A DNA stretch of 64,000 nucleotides from Neisseria musculi. GTDB taxonomy: Bacteria; Pseudomonadota; Gammaproteobacteria; Burkholderiales; Neisseriaceae. Shown one piece after another: positions 8,797 to 17,916 of the stretch; positions within the stretch are counted from its first letter, which is position 1, and the number at the start of each line of letters is the position of its first letter. Under the pieces are notes generated by a model that searched no databases, was not told the DNA's origin, and saw only the letters and a program-made list of their open reading frames with translations. The translations under genes were made by a program, and so were the position numbers. The DNA lies in contig NZ_CP060414.2 of NCBI RefSeq assembly GCF_014297595.2, positions 1,550,001 through 1,614,000 on the forward strand. The letters run 5' to 3'.

Positions 8797-9441
8797 CTAA
8801 GATTTTAACAAGAGGCGGATATCGTCTGCAATCTGCTGCGCCGTATTGCCGTAAGGCTCAAACACGGCCACTTCCGAATTTTTATCAAGCAGATAAGTGC
8901 CCGCAGAGTGATCCACCAGATAAACCTTGTCGGACTGCTGCTGCGCCTTAGACGAAACCACCCGGTATTGCTGCTTGACCAGCGGCAAATCCTGCCCGCC
9001 AACAGCCGTCAGGCCGATAAAGCCGGGGTTGAACTGGCGCACATATTTTCCTATCAGCTCCGGAGTGTCGCGCTCCGGATCTACACTCACAAACACCACC
9101 GCCACATCATCTGCATCACTGCCGAGCTGTTTGAGTGCATCGCTGTATGTCAGCAATTCGGTCGGGCACACATCGGGGCAATGGGTGTAGCCGAACGACA
9201 AAATCACGGCTTTCCCTTTCAGGCTGCTCAGGCTGAAAGGCTTCCCATCGCCGTCAGTGAGCGTGAAATCGCCGCCGATGCCTTCTTTAAGCATATCCAC
9301 GCCGTGAAAACCGGCAACCGCAACAGCTGCCTCCGATGCAGGTGCCGAAGCTGCAGGCACAGCTTCCTGCGGCTTACAGCCCGGCAGCGCAAGCGGCACA
9401 GCCAACGCCAACAACATATAAAAATAACCCGGTTTCAACAT
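8797..9441 (-). CDS. SCO1/SenC/PrrC-family lipoprotein (copper/thiol redox)
   Basis: The 214-aa product begins with a lipoprotein signal ending LALPGC, followed by an Ala/Ser-rich linker and a thioredoxin-fold SCO domain. The copper/redox motif GYTHCPDVCP (CxxxC) and the distal ligand His in YLVDHSAGTYL are present. SCO proteins deliver copper to the CuA site of cytochrome oxidase or act as thiol reductases; in Neisseria a role in oxidative-stress protection is reported for a SCO homologue. A clear AAGGAGG lies before the ATG. It acts on the periplasmic face of a membrane. Confidence 0.93.
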   Translation of the reverse strand: MLKPGYFYMLLALAVPLALPGCKPQEAVPAASAPASEAAVAVAGFHGVDMLKEGIGGDFTLTDGDGKPFSLSSLKGKAVILSFGYTHCPDVCPTELLTYSDALKQLGSDADDVAVVFVSVDPERDTPELIGKYVRQFNPGFIGLTAVGGQDLPLVKQQYRVVSSKAQQQSDKVYLVDHSAGTYLLDKNSEVAVFEPYGNTAQQIADDIRLLLKS

Positions 9442-9880
9442 GCCGCCCTCCTTGAAATAACAACATAAAACGAGATGTTATCTTAACGCTAAACAGGCCG
9501 TATGAAAACCTTTCAGACGGCCTGAGCAAATTTATTATGCCGCCCCACCCCCTCCCCGCAAAAGCAGCGCCTGCTTCTACTGCACCACACCCTCACCGGT
9601 TCAGACCGTTGCAGCTCCCCTACCAAAACCGCACCTGCCCACCGGATAACCACCGGCACCGCAGTCCGCCAAACCCTACCCACCCGGCAACTTCGGCATT
9701 ACAGACCCTGCTTCAAGCAAAGAATAATTTAATCGGCACACGATTGAATACAGCCCCAACAACGCCATACACACATCCAAGCAAAGCCGCAACTCACACA
9801 CACTTCTAAAAATTTTCATTTAATATTATTTACTTATAACAAAGCAAAAAAACTATTTACAAAAAATCAGGCTGCCGTAC
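9442..9880. other. Gene-free interval before tRNA-Leu
   Basis: After a DUS pair at about 9495-9525 the sequence is C-rich and proline-coding by composition only. Then it becomes AT-rich towards the tRNA promoter. I see no credible gene. Confidence 0.5.
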
Positions 9881-9908
9881 TTTACAATATTTTTTTTAAT
9901 ACTATAAT
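9881..9908 (+). promoter_or_regulatory. Promoter for tRNA-Leu
   Basis: TTTACA (9881-9886) and TATAAT (9903-9908) are separated by 16 bp. The -10 box ends 16 bp before the first tRNA base. Confidence 0.65.
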
Positions 9909-9924
9909 AAGCAATCTTACACCT

Positions 9925-10009
9925 GCCCAGGTGGCGAAATTGGTAGACGCAGGGGACTCAAAATCCCCCGCCGAAAGGTGTGTCGGTTCGAGTCCGACCC
10001 TGGGCACCA
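9925..10009 (+). tRNA. tRNA-Leu (anticodon CAA)
   Basis: This is an 85-nt tRNA including an encoded CCA. The acceptor stem pairs GCCCAGG with CCTGGGC, and the D-arm region is GGTAGACGC. The anticodon stem GGGGA/TCCCC encloses the loop CTCAAAA with anticodon CAA. A long variable arm is typical of tRNA-Leu, followed by the T-loop GGTTCGAGTCC. It reads UUG codons. Its 3' end is the apparent integration site of the island downstream. Confidence 0.97.
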
Positions 10010-10189
10010 CAAACCGCTTTCCAGCGGTTGTTTTTTGTCCGATATTATCCAAACAAACCAATCAAGCCATTATATTTAAAAGGTTTTCTTCCATCTTCGG
10101 TTTGCTTTTTCACCCAATTTCACCCCGTTCCGTCTGATTGAACCAACCGTTTTTAATCGGTAAAATTTCCGCACAGTTACCAACACCCC

Positions 10190-11394
10190 TTATTTTTTAC
10201 CAACAAACGCCGTTAAACGGCTGCCAAATAAAAAACCTGAAACGAACCGCCCAGATTCAGAAAATTTCAGGCGGCGGTATGCAAACCGAACGGCGGCAAG
10301 TTATGGCGGCTGAAATACCGCATAGACGGAAAAGAGAAATTACTTTCAATCGGCAAATATCCCGCCGTTTCTTTGTCTGAAGCCCGCAAAGCCGCCGAAA
10401 ATGCCCGCCGCTTGCTTCGCAGGGCAAGCCCAGCTGCCGCCAAGCAACAGGGGCCAAGCAGGAACGACAGGCCGCCACCGGAAACAGCTTTGAAAAAATC
10501 GCCCGCGAGTGGCATAAAAACCAACTGCCCCGCTGGACAAGCAACCATGCCGCCCGCGTGTTGTATTCTTTGGAAACAGACGCTTTCCCGATGCTTGGAA
10601 AGCACCCCGTTACCGAAATCAAAGCCCCGTTACAGCTGGAAACGGTAAGGCGGTAGAAGCGCGTGGGGTACCTGAAACCGCCGCCCGCGTGTTGCAACGT
10701 ATCAAGGCCGTTTTCAATTACGCCATTCAGACGGGCAATGCCGCAGAGAACCCTGCCTTTGCCCTTTGCGGCGTGATTGTACGTGAAAAGGTCAAACACC
10801 GGCCCGCCTTTCCGCAAAGTGAAATCACAGAGTTTTACCACCGTTAAATGCGTGAACCGATGCGCCAAGAAAACCGCATAGCCATGATGCTAATCATGCT
10901 TACCTTTGTGCGGGCGGGCAATATCCGCTTTGCACAATGGAAAGAAATTGATCAGCAAGCGGCTATGGGTTATTCCCGCCGAAAAGATGAAGATGCGGGC
11001 GACGCATATTGTGTCCTTGTCTGATTGGACTTTAGAGCTACTGGAAAGCCTACACACCGCAACGGGGCATGGTTGTTATCTGTTTCCCAGCCGCACCCAT
11101 TCAGACGGCCACATCAGCGAAAACACCGCAGGCAAAATCATTAACGTGGGATACAAGGGCATTGCCACGCCGCACGGTTTCCGCAGCCCGGCTGCCGATG
11201 TGCCGAATGAAAACGGTTTCCCGCCCGATGTAATCGAGCGACAGCTTGCCCATGTGGAACAAAACAAGGTAAGGGCAGCATACCACCGCACGGAATATCT
11301 GCCGCAACGGGTAGAAATGATGCAATGGTATTCAGGCTATTTGCGTGAGCGGTACAACACCGCCCCAGCCCTGATTGATGCAGAAAGAAGCTGA
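10190..11394 (+). pseudogene. P4-type tyrosine integrase, frameshifted
   Basis: Homology to phage P4-type integrases is read across several frames. N-terminally there is KPNGGKLWRLKYRIDGKEK followed by LLSIGKYPAVSLSEARKAAE. The core-binding domain follows with FEKIAREWHKNQLPRW and a YSLETDAFPMLGKHPVTEI segment. The catalytic domain starts LTFVRAGNIRFAQWKEID, and the 3' frame (about 10960-11394) has HIVSLSDWTLELL, TPHGFRSPAADV and the ERQLAHVEQNKVRAAYHRTEY box with its His and catalytic Tyr. Frameshifts and a stop near 10845 make it non-functional. It sits in the expected place beside tRNA-Leu. Confidence 0.85.
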
Positions 11395-11571
11395 TGTTGT
11401 GTAGGTTTTAACAACCGCCCATCATTGCCCCGCAATCCCAAATACCGGCAACCCCGCCGAAGCAGCGGGGATTTTTACCGCTTTTTTGTCGGCGGCATAA
11501 TATGCCGTTGCTTTGCATTGGATTAAATTAAGGTAATAACATTAATCCAAAACAAACGCAGGAGTTTGATA

Positions 11572-11838
11572 ATGGAAAAGATTATGACGAGCAGGAAGTT
11601 TAACCACTACACCACCCGCGCCATGCGGGAAGCCGACAGCGCGCCCTTAGTGATAACCAACAGGGGCAAGCCCGCGCATGTGTTATTGAGTTATGACGAT
11701 TATCGGCAACTGGCAGGCAGGCCGAAAAGCGCGCTTGATGTACTGATGCAAATAGACAGCTCTGATGCTGCCGATATAGAGCTTGAGATACCGCCACGCA
11801 GCCAAGCGCAGCGGCGTAATGCCGATTTAGGGGAATAA
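11572..11838 (+). CDS. Phd/YefM-family antitoxin
   Basis: The 88-aa protein has the Phd/YefM DNA-binding N-terminus (MTSRKFNHYTTRAMREA, then APLVITNRGKPAHVLLSYDDYRQL). A short acidic C-terminus would wrap the toxin. It ends 2 bp before the toxin gene, as expected for a co-translated pair. The ATG at 11572 is chosen because GGAG lies 7 bp upstream. It probably represses its own operon. Most similar pairs are of the Phd-VapC type. Confidence 0.88.
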   Translation: MEKIMTSRKFNHYTTRAMREADSAPLVITNRGKPAHVLLSYDDYRQLAGRPKSALDVLMQIDSSDAADIELEIPPRSQAQRRNADLGE

Positions 11839-11840
11839 CT

Positions 11841-12260
11841 GTGTATTTGCTGGATACCAACATAATCAGCGAGATGCGGAAAATCAAACGCGGCACGGCA
11901 GACAAAGGGCTTACCTCTTGGCTTGCCACCGCCGACAGCGGCGTTTTCTACACCAGCCCTATTGTTGTGATGGAGCTTGAGCGGGGCATTTTGCTGATGG
12001 AGCGCAAAAACCAAACACAAGGAGCGGCATTGCGGGCATGGTATGGCGCAGTAATGGCCGAAATGTTCGCAGGCCGCATCTTGCCCATAGACCGCAACAC
12101 CGCCGCTATTTGCGCCAAACTTCACACCCCCAACCCAGCCCCTGAAAACGATGCACGGATAGCGGCAACAGCCATACAGCACCGCCTTACATTGGTAACA
12201 CGCAACACGGCGGATTTTAGAAACACTAAGACCGAACTGTTTAACCCATTTGCAGTTTAA
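11841..12260 (+). CDS. VapC/FitB-type PIN-domain toxin
   Basis: The 139-aa PIN-domain ribonuclease begins MYLLDTNIISE (first acidic residue). It continues with VVMELERGILL (second), and later ENDARIAATAIQHRLTLVTRNTADF, which holds the remaining acidic residues. It ends FNPFAV. The MFAGRILPIDRNTAAICA stretch closely resembles gonococcal FitB. VapC-type toxins cleave tRNA or rRNA when freed from the antitoxin. Domain length is complete, so this pair is the only apparently intact cargo of the island. Confidence 0.9.
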   Translation: MYLLDTNIISEMRKIKRGTADKGLTSWLATADSGVFYTSPIVVMELERGILLMERKNQTQGAALRAWYGAVMAEMFAGRILPIDRNTAAICAKLHTPNPAPENDARIAATAIQHRLTLVTRNTADFRNTKTELFNPFAV

Positions 12261-12301
12261 GGCCGTCTGAAAGTATTTTTTGAGTTATCGGGAGTGAAAA
12301 A

Positions 12302-13171
12302 ATGAATCAATGGGGAAGTTACGGTTATCTTTTGGAATATGCTGAGAGCGGGCATAGTTTCAGCATCTATGACGTAGCGGAAGATATTGAAAAGACAAGA
12401 GCAGGATAAGAAGATTGTTTACATATACCCTCCACAAAAAAGAAAGAAAAAACAATATCAGAGCAGCAGGTATCTGAAATAGAGCGAAATTTAAAAGAAT
12501 CCAGAGAGATGCACAAAAAGGCCAAACGACTGAGAGATGAAGCGCAAAAAGAGAAAGACAAAGCAGAAAGGCTTAAAAGGGAGCATAAAAAGACACTTGA
12601 ACAACACATAAAAAGAGCATCTAAGCAGGTTCAAATAGTAGAGAACGATAACAAGCAGCTTAGAGAAAGCCTTGCAAACAGCAAATTGGAATTAGCACGG
12701 GCCAAAAATGAATTAAAAATATACGAAAGCATGAAACACCACACGCCAAGCGGTGATGTTGTTATTTTAGAAAATGAGATTATCGCAAAGCTGAAGGCCG
12801 AGAATGCAAAGCCCAAGAAAACATACAAGCCGCCGATGGTAGAAATCGAAAGAAAAGGTAGAGAAATAGCGCGGCGCGACTTACAGAGAGCCGCGCTGGA
12901 AGCAGCAAAAGAAAAACAATTGATAAAAGAATCCAACAGAAAAGCCGCGCTTGCCCGACACGCAAAAACAAACAAACTAAAAGCACAGGCGATACGGGAG
13001 TACAAAGACAGCGGGTTAAGCAAAAATCAGTTTGCCAAACAAGCCGCGTCAAGATTTTATGTATCTGAATCAACGATGCGGAAAAACTGGCTGCAAGGCG
13101 TTTTAGCCATTGAGCGATACGCGAAAAACCCATACCCTATGCGCGTAAAAGCCTACTCTATGCGCGCATAG
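12302..13171 (+). pseudogene. Coiled-coil/HTH protein interrupted by an in-frame stop
   Basis: An ATG at 12302 opens 35 codons (MNQWGSYGYLLEYAES...), then TAA at 12407. The same frame stays open to 13171, with a possible restart at ATG 12509 giving 220 aa. The downstream part is a long Lys/Glu-rich coiled coil (about KAKRLRDEAQKEKDKAERLK onward). It ends with a helix-turn-helix-like YKDSGLSKNQFAKQAASRF and SESTMRKNW. Around the stop another frame reads DKKIVYIYPP, so paired frameshifts are an alternative explanation. I do not recognise the family. Base composition is AT-rich compared with flanking chromosomal genes. Confidence 0.5.
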
Positions 13172-13175
13172 GGTA
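13133..13175. repeat. Perfect 13-bp inverted repeat at the end of the coiled-coil ORF
   Basis: TACCCTATGCGCG (13133-13145) and CGCGCATAGGGTA (13163-13175) are perfectly complementary with a 17-bp spacer, which also contains another CTATGCGCG start. It overlaps the last codons and the stop. It could be a terminator without a T-tract, or a protein-binding site of the island. Confidence 0.6.
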
Positions 13176-13266
13176 TTATTTTGTCTAAAATTTCTTGAAA
13201 AAATGTAGCCATATTCCAACCACGCCCAAACGGGCAGAAAGCGATTGAATTAGGGCAAACACAATC

Positions 13267-13555
13267 TTGCGCCAACTTGAAGTAATCAAACGGCTAGGCA
13301 TTTCGGTAAGCACGCTTTGGTACCGTTTAGACCCCAAAAACCGCCGCCACGACCCGATATGCCCCGCCCTTTCAGGCGGAAAAGCTATCGGCATCGGGCA
13401 AAACGCGGTTTATGCGAATATTACGGAATCGGCCGCAAATCTTTCCTGCTTTTCCTGAAAGAATGGGGGGTCGGTTTAACTTCGGCACACCGTCCGGGCA
13501 GCTTGAAACGCTGCGGGAATTGGTGTGGGATTTAAGGGCTAATCTACATAACTCC
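13267..13555 (+). pseudogene. AlpA-like regulator remnant
   Basis: LRQLEVIKRLGISVSTLWYR, then DPKNRRHDP and LSGGKAIG, resemble the AlpA/excisionase winged HTH that activates integrase genes of P4-like elements. The frame is lost after QNAVYANI. A further frame reads FGTPSGQLETLRELVWDLRA up to a stop at about 13556, probably the tail of an overlapping or fused small gene. A TTG at 13267 is the only start, with no clear ribosome site. Confidence 0.5.
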
Positions 13556-13567
13556 TAATCCTAAATA

Positions 13568-13613
13568 TACGCACTCGGGCCGTCTGAAACGTTTCAGACG
13601 GCCCGAGTGCGTA
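13568..13613. terminator. Bidirectional paired-DUS terminator
   Basis: A perfect 23-bp inverted repeat, TACGCACTCGGGCCGTCTG... against its complement, lies between the island and the convergent nlpD-like gene. It contains two DUS facing each other. Confidence 0.75.
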
Positions 13614-13635
13614 TTGAAAGATATTGGGGAAAAAA

Positions 13636-14346
13636 TTAATTCAGATAAGGCATGGGATTGACCGCCTTGCCGTTAATCCGCACTTCAAAGTGCAGCTTCA
13701 CGCGCTCGGCATCGGTGTCGCCCATCATGCCGATAACCTGCCCCGCGCGCACGGTTTGGTCTTTCTGCACCGAAATGCTCTGGTTGTGGGCATAAGCCGT
13801 TAATGTGCTGCTGTTGTGGCTGATAAGAATCAGCTTGCCGTAGCCGCGCAAGCCTTCGCCTGCATACAGTACTTTCCCCGCTGCCGCAGATTTTATCGGC
13901 GTGCCGGCTTCGCCGCCGATATCGATGCCTTTATTGGATCCGCCGTTATACGCTGCGATAATATTGGCGCGGCCGTTGTCCACCGGCCATTGCAGGTTGA
14001 GCCGGTTGGTGGGGGCAACGGTGGTTTCCCCTGCGGCAGAACCTGCCGGGGCACGCGCAGAAGTTGATGCGGAGCCGGGGCTGCCTTTCGGGCGCACGCG
14101 CAACACTTGGCCGACTTCGATTTTGGTGGGATCGCTCAGATTGTTCCAGGCGGCCAGCGTTTGCGCGCTTTGGCCGAAACGCAGGCCGATGCGGTAAAGG
14201 TTGTCGCCGCTTTGCACCCGGTAATGCCCTTCGGGAACGGGGCCGGAGGCGGTTGAGGAAGTGCCTGCGCAGGCAGCCAAAGCAAATGCGGCGGCGGCAA
14301 GCAGAAAGGTGGTTAATTTTGAGGGGAAAGCAGTTTGTGTGTTCAT
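13636..14346 (-). CDS. NlpD-like lipoprotein: LysM plus degenerate M23 domain
   Basis: The 236-aa lipoprotein (lipobox ALAAC) has one LysM domain (HYRVQSGDNLYRIGLRFG to VGQVLRV) and a C-terminal LytM/M23 domain. The metal-binding His of active M23 enzymes is replaced in KGIDIGG, while LHFEVR is kept. This is the pattern of NlpD/EnvC-type activators that stimulate amidases rather than cut peptidoglycan. A Tat-exported amidase (amiC) is present at 19.8 kb and is the likely partner. The start at 14346 is preferred because it gives a proper lipoprotein signal. Confidence 0.88.
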   Translation of the reverse strand: MNTQTAFPSKLTTFLLAAAAFALAACAGTSSTASGPVPEGHYRVQSGDNLYRIGLRFGQSAQTLAAWNNLSDPTKIEVGQVLRVRPKGSPGSASTSARAPAGSAAGETTVAPTNRLNLQWPVDNGRANIIAAYNGGSNKGIDIGGEAGTPIKSAAAGKVLYAGEGLRGYGKLILISHNSSTLTAYAHNQSISVQKDQTVRAGQVIGMMGDTDAERVKLHFEVRINGKAVNPMPYLN

Positions 14347-14558
14347 GGTGTAAGGATAGCAGATTTCGGCGGCCGCCCGAATGCCGGCGCGGCCTGTTGT
14401 TGGGAATACCAGTTTGAGCGCATGTATTTTACCCGTTTTCACATCGAAAATGCTTGAAAGCGCGCCGGCAGGGCTTTATTTTATAAAAAACGGCACCCCC
14501 GGTCGCGCCGCCGTTTCGGAGTTTATGCGCGGCAATACAATAATAAGGAGTTTGCACA

Positions 14559-15038
14559 ATGCGATTTTTCGGTATCGGTTTTCTGGTGCTGTTGTTTTTG
14601 GAAATCATGTCTATCGTGTGGGTGGCCGACTGGCTGGGCGGCGGCATTGCGCTGGCGTTGATGATATTGAGCTTTATGGCAGGCGTGATGATGCTGCGCC
14701 ACACCGGTCTCTCGGGCGTTTTGCTGGCGGGTGCCGCCATGAGAAGCGGCAATGGGATTTCGCTCTACCAAATGTTATGGCCCATCCGTTATGCCGTTGC
14801 CGCGCTGCTGCTGATGAGCCCAGGTTTTGTGTCGTTGGCCATCGCCCTGATTCTGCTGCTGCCGGTTAAAGGCAAACCGATTGCCCAAATGAACACAACC
14901 GGGGGCACTTTCGGCTCCGCCGATAATCCTTTCCGCCGCACCCCGGGCGGCAGCGGCGACATCATTGAAGGCGAATACACCGTTACCGAGCCGTCTGAAA
15001 AACCAAAACAAGACTATATCGAACACAAACCCGATTAA
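14559..15038 (+). CDS. fxsA: FxsA-family inner-membrane protein
   Basis: The 159-aa protein has FxsA-like transmembrane segments: FFGIGFLVLLFLEIMSIVWV, then GGIALALMILSFMAGVMML, and LLLMSPGFVSLAIALILLLP. A polar C-terminal tail follows. FxsA was named for suppressing phage T7 F-exclusion in E. coli; its normal role is unclear. A DUS is embedded in frame near the C-terminus (PSEK). An AATAAGGAG lies upstream of the ATG. Confidence 0.85.
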   Translation: MRFFGIGFLVLLFLEIMSIVWVADWLGGGIALALMILSFMAGVMMLRHTGLSGVLLAGAAMRSGNGISLYQMLWPIRYAVAALLLMSPGFVSLAIALILLLPVKGKPIAQMNTTGGTFGSADNPFRRTPGGSGDIIEGEYTVTEPSEKPKQDYIEHKPD

Positions 15039-15070
15039 TCAATCGTTACACTACACTGCATTTAAAGCGG

Positions 15071-15112
15071 CTCAGGCCGTCTGAAACTTTTTTCAGACGG
15101 CCTGAGTTTTTT
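15071..15112 (+). terminator. Paired-DUS terminator with T-tract after fxsA
   Basis: CTCAGGCCGTCTGAAA and its exact complement (15071-15086, 15091-15106) are followed by TTTTTT, a good intrinsic terminator. Confidence 0.8.
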
Positions 15113-15349
15113 ACCCCGCTCCAACCATTGGGCCGTACAGCGGCACTGCGCTGCAGCAAAGCAACGCAAAACGTGCAGCCCGCCCCCGAGCCGATACAGC
15201 ACATAGCGGCTCTGCATGCCCGAGCCACCGGCAGTTTCACCGCCCTGCTCCCATTCTGTGTGATTTCACCATTTCGTGCCGCATCGGTTTAAAACCCGCC
15301 GGCCATGCTATACAATAGCCTCTCCATATCAGCCTTATCGGGGAACTCT

Positions 15350-17563
15350 ATGAGCAACATCAGACAAGCACCCAGCAGCATCGCGCCTGATCTCGATAAT
15401 TACCACAAATGGCTCAACGGCTACACCGCCCAATTAAACGACAACGATGCCCAAATCCTGCTCAACGCCCGCAAGCTGGCCGAAACACATTACCCAGTCG
15501 ATGCCCTCACCCCCCATGGCGAGCCGCTGCTGAGCCATGTTTTGGGCGCAGCGCAGATGGTGGCAGAAATGGATTTGCTGCCCGAGGCCGTCGCCGCCGC
15601 CATACTCACCGATATTCCTTCATTTATCGGAAACTGGCAGGAAACCGTAACCGAAAAATGCGGTGCAGCCGTATGCAGCCTGGTAGAAGGCATACACGAA
15701 GTGCAGAAACTTACCCACTTCGCCCGCATCGACAGTCTCGCCACACCCGAAGAACGCACCCGGCAGGCCGAAGCCATGCGCAAAATGCTGCTGGCAATGG
15801 TGGGCGACATCCGCGTGGTGCTCATCAAACTTGCGCTGCGCACCCGCACCATGCAGTTTATCGGCACCCTGCCCGACAGCCCCGAACGGCGCGCGTTGGC
15901 CAAAGAAACGCTGGATATTTTTGCGCCGCTCGCCAACCGCCTGGGCGTGTGGCAGCTCAAATGGCAGCTCGAAGATTTGGGCTTCCGCCACCAAAACCCC
16001 GAGCAATACAAAGAAATAGCCCGCCTACTCGATGAAAAGCGCACCGAGCGGCTCGAATACATCGAACACTTTCTGCAAACCCTGCGCAACGAGCTCAACA
16101 AATACCCGATCCGCTACGATGTGGCCGGCCGCCCCAAGCATATTTATTCCATCTATAAAAAAATGGTGAAAAAAAAGGTGGGCTTTGACGGGCTTTACGA
16201 CATCCGCGCCGTGCGCATTCTGGTAAACAGCATTCCCGAATGCTACACCACGCTGGGCATCGTCCACAGCCTGTGGCAGCCTGTGCCCGGCGAGTTTGAC
16301 GACTACATCGCCCAACCCAAAGGCAACGGCTACAAAAGCCTGCACACGGTTGTCATCGGCCCCGAAGACAAAGGCGTGGAAGTGCAGATACGCACTTTCG
16401 ACATGCACCGCTTCAACGAATTCGGCGTGGCCGCCCACTGGCGTTATAAAGAAGGCGGCAAAGGAGACGGTGCCTACGAGCAGAAAATCGCCTGGCTGCG
16501 CCAACTGCTCGAATGGCGCGAAAACATGGCCGACAACAGCCGCGAAGATTTGGCCGGCGCATTCCGCACCGAGCTTTTCAACGACACCATTTATGTGCTC
16601 ACGCCGCACGGCAAAGTATTGTCGCTGCCTGCCGGCTCCACCCCCATCGACTTCGCCTACGCCCTGCACAGCAGCATCGGCGACCGCTGCCGGGGCGCAA
16701 AAGTAGACGGCCAGATTGTGCCGCTCTCCACCCCGCTCGAAAACGGCCGGCGGGTGGAAATCATCACCGCCAAAGAAGGCTCTCCATCGGTAAACTGGCT
16801 TTACGAAGGCTGGGTCAAATCTTCCCGCGCCATCAACAAAATCCGCGCCTTCATCCGCCAGCAAAATGCCGATGCCGTGCGCGAAAACGGCCGCAACCAG
16901 CTTGAAAAACAATTGGTTAAATTATCGACCAAGCCCAATCTGCAAGATTTGGCCGAAAAGCTGGGCTTTAAGAAAATCGATGACCTCCACACCGCCATAG
17001 GCCAAGGCGAAGTGTCGCCGCGCGCCATTCAGAAAGCCTGCGGCACGCTGGTCGAGCCCCCGCCGCCGCCCCTGAGCGAAACCACCATCGTCAAGCAGTC
17101 GAAAATCAAAAAAGGCGGTAAAAACGGCGTGTTGGTTGACGGCGAAGACGGCCTGATGACCACCCTGGCCAAATGCTGCAAACCGGCACCACCCGACAAC
17201 ATCACCGGCTTCGTTACGCGCGGACGGGGCATTTCGATACACCGCAGCAACTGCACATCGTTCAAACATCTGGCCGAACAGTCGCCCGACAAAGTGCTCA
17301 CCGCCCAATGGGCGCAAACCCACGAAGGGCAGGTTTTCGCCGTGGATGTGGAAATCCGCGCCCAAGACCGCAGCGGCCTGCTGCGCGATGTTTCCGACAC
17401 CCTCGCCCGCCACAAACTCAACGTAACCTCCGTGCAAACCCACAGCCGCGATTTGGAAGCAAGCATGCGTTTCACGCTGGAAGTGCGCCAGGTGGGCGAC
17501 CTGCCGCGCGTTTTGGCAAGCCTGGCCGAAGTAAAAGGCGTGTTGAGCGTTACACGGCTGTGA
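15350..17563 (+). CDS. relA: RelA-type (p)ppGpp synthetase
   Basis: RelA makes (p)ppGpp on starved ribosomes. From the ATG at 15350 (GGGGAAC upstream) it is 737 aa. Order: an N-terminal HD-like domain whose HD pair and ADRTHNM motif are altered (AILTDIP, LALRTRTM), which implies no hydrolase activity. Next is the synthetase with RPKHIYSIYKKM, FDGLYDIRAVRI and PKGNGYKSLHT. Then come TGS (TPHGKVLSLPAGSTPIDFAY), a zinc-finger region with LAKCCKPAPPDNI and HRSNC, and a C-terminal ACT/RRM domain. The variant HD and the EFDDYIAQPKGNGY signature point to RelA rather than bifunctional SpoT. Confidence 0.93.
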   Translation: MSNIRQAPSSIAPDLDNYHKWLNGYTAQLNDNDAQILLNARKLAETHYPVDALTPHGEPLLSHVLGAAQMVAEMDLLPEAVAAAILTDIPSFIGNWQETVTEKCGAAVCSLVEGIHEVQKLTHFARIDSLATPEERTRQAEAMRKMLLAMVGDIRVVLIKLALRTRTMQFIGTLPDSPERRALAKETLDIFAPLANRLGVWQLKWQLEDLGFRHQNPEQYKEIARLLDEKRTERLEYIEHFLQTLRNELNKYPIRYDVAGRPKHIYSIYKKMVKKKVGFDGLYDIRAVRILVNSIPECYTTLGIVHSLWQPVPGEFDDYIAQPKGNGYKSLHTVVIGPEDKGVEVQIRTFDMHRFNEFGVAAHWRYKEGGKGDGAYEQKIAWLRQLLEWRENMADNSREDLAGAFRTELFNDTIYVLTPHGKVLSLPAGSTPIDFAYALHSSIGDRCRGAKVDGQIVPLSTPLENGRRVEIITAKEGSPSVNWLYEGWVKSSRAINKIRAFIRQQNADAVRENGRNQLEKQLVKLSTKPNLQDLAEKLGFKKIDDLHTAIGQGEVSPRAIQKACGTLVEPPPPPLSETTIVKQSKIKKGGKNGVLVDGEDGLMTTLAKCCKPAPPDNITGFVTRGRGISIHRSNCTSFKHLAEQSPDKVLTAQWAQTHEGQVFAVDVEIRAQDRSGLLRDVSDTLARHKLNVTSVQTHSRDLEASMRFTLEVRQVGDLPRVLASLAEVKGVLSVTRL

Positions 17564-17668
17564 TTGCAAAACGCTTTATCTGTGCAAGCCGCGCTTCCGT
17601 CTTTGCCGGCCCGGGTATGCGCAGACAGTGCAGGCAGCACGGCAAACAGGCGTGGCAAAATAAGCGCA

Positions 17669-17703
17669 GCAGGCCGTCTGAACGCATTTTTCAGACGGCC
17701 TGC
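17669..17703 (+). terminator. Paired-DUS hairpin downstream of relA
   Basis: GCAGGCCGTCTGAA and its complement are separated by 7 nt, about 105 bp after relA. Confidence 0.55.
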
Positions 17704-17880
17704 TGCCAAACGAAGCCCCGGCAATACCTGCCGTCCCGCCACACCAGATCTGCCCCGGGTATCCGTTGGTTTTCACGCCGAAACATATTTGCAGGCGGAT
17801 TCGGGCGTGGGAAATATGCTTCAACAGCCCGGTAGCAAACCGAGCAAAAGCCGCCCTCAGGCTTGCCTGCTCTAGATTCA

Positions 17881-17916
17881 CTCAGGCCGTCTGAACGCAT
17901 TTTCAGACGGCCTGAG
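17881..17916. terminator. Paired-DUS hairpin in the relA-murI interval
   Basis: CTCAGGCCGTCTGAA and its exact complement flank a 6-nt loop, with no adjacent gene end. It may be a vestigial terminator or uptake site. Confidence 0.4.

Larger units (their letters stand above)
10010..13560 (+). mobile_element. Degenerate genomic island at tRNA-Leu
   Basis: Directly 3' of the tRNA come a broken P4-type integrase, a toxin-antitoxin pair, a coiled-coil/HTH ORF with an internal stop, and an AlpA-like remnant. Chromosomal genes resume after the terminator at 13568. The layout (tRNA, integrase, cargo, AlpA) is that of a P4-like integrative element. I found no second copy of the tRNA 3' end within the window, so the far attachment site is not defined. 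Confidence 0.7.

Noticed and set aside
9537..9809. Open frame giving a Pro/His-rich 90-aa protein upstream of tRNA-Leu
   Set aside because: Low-complexity composition, no ribosome site, no domain; the frame is open only because the DNA is C-rich.
9931..10137. Open frame starting MAKLVDAGDSKSPAERC
   Set aside because: It is the tRNA-Leu read as protein, a known false gene call.
10010..13560. CRISPR array or phage late genes in the island
   Set aside because: No regularly spaced repeats and no capsid, portal or terminase motifs were seen.
16025..16912. Long minus-strand frame opposite relA (295 aa)
   Set aside because: It is the antisense of a well-supported relA and results from GC-rich codon use.
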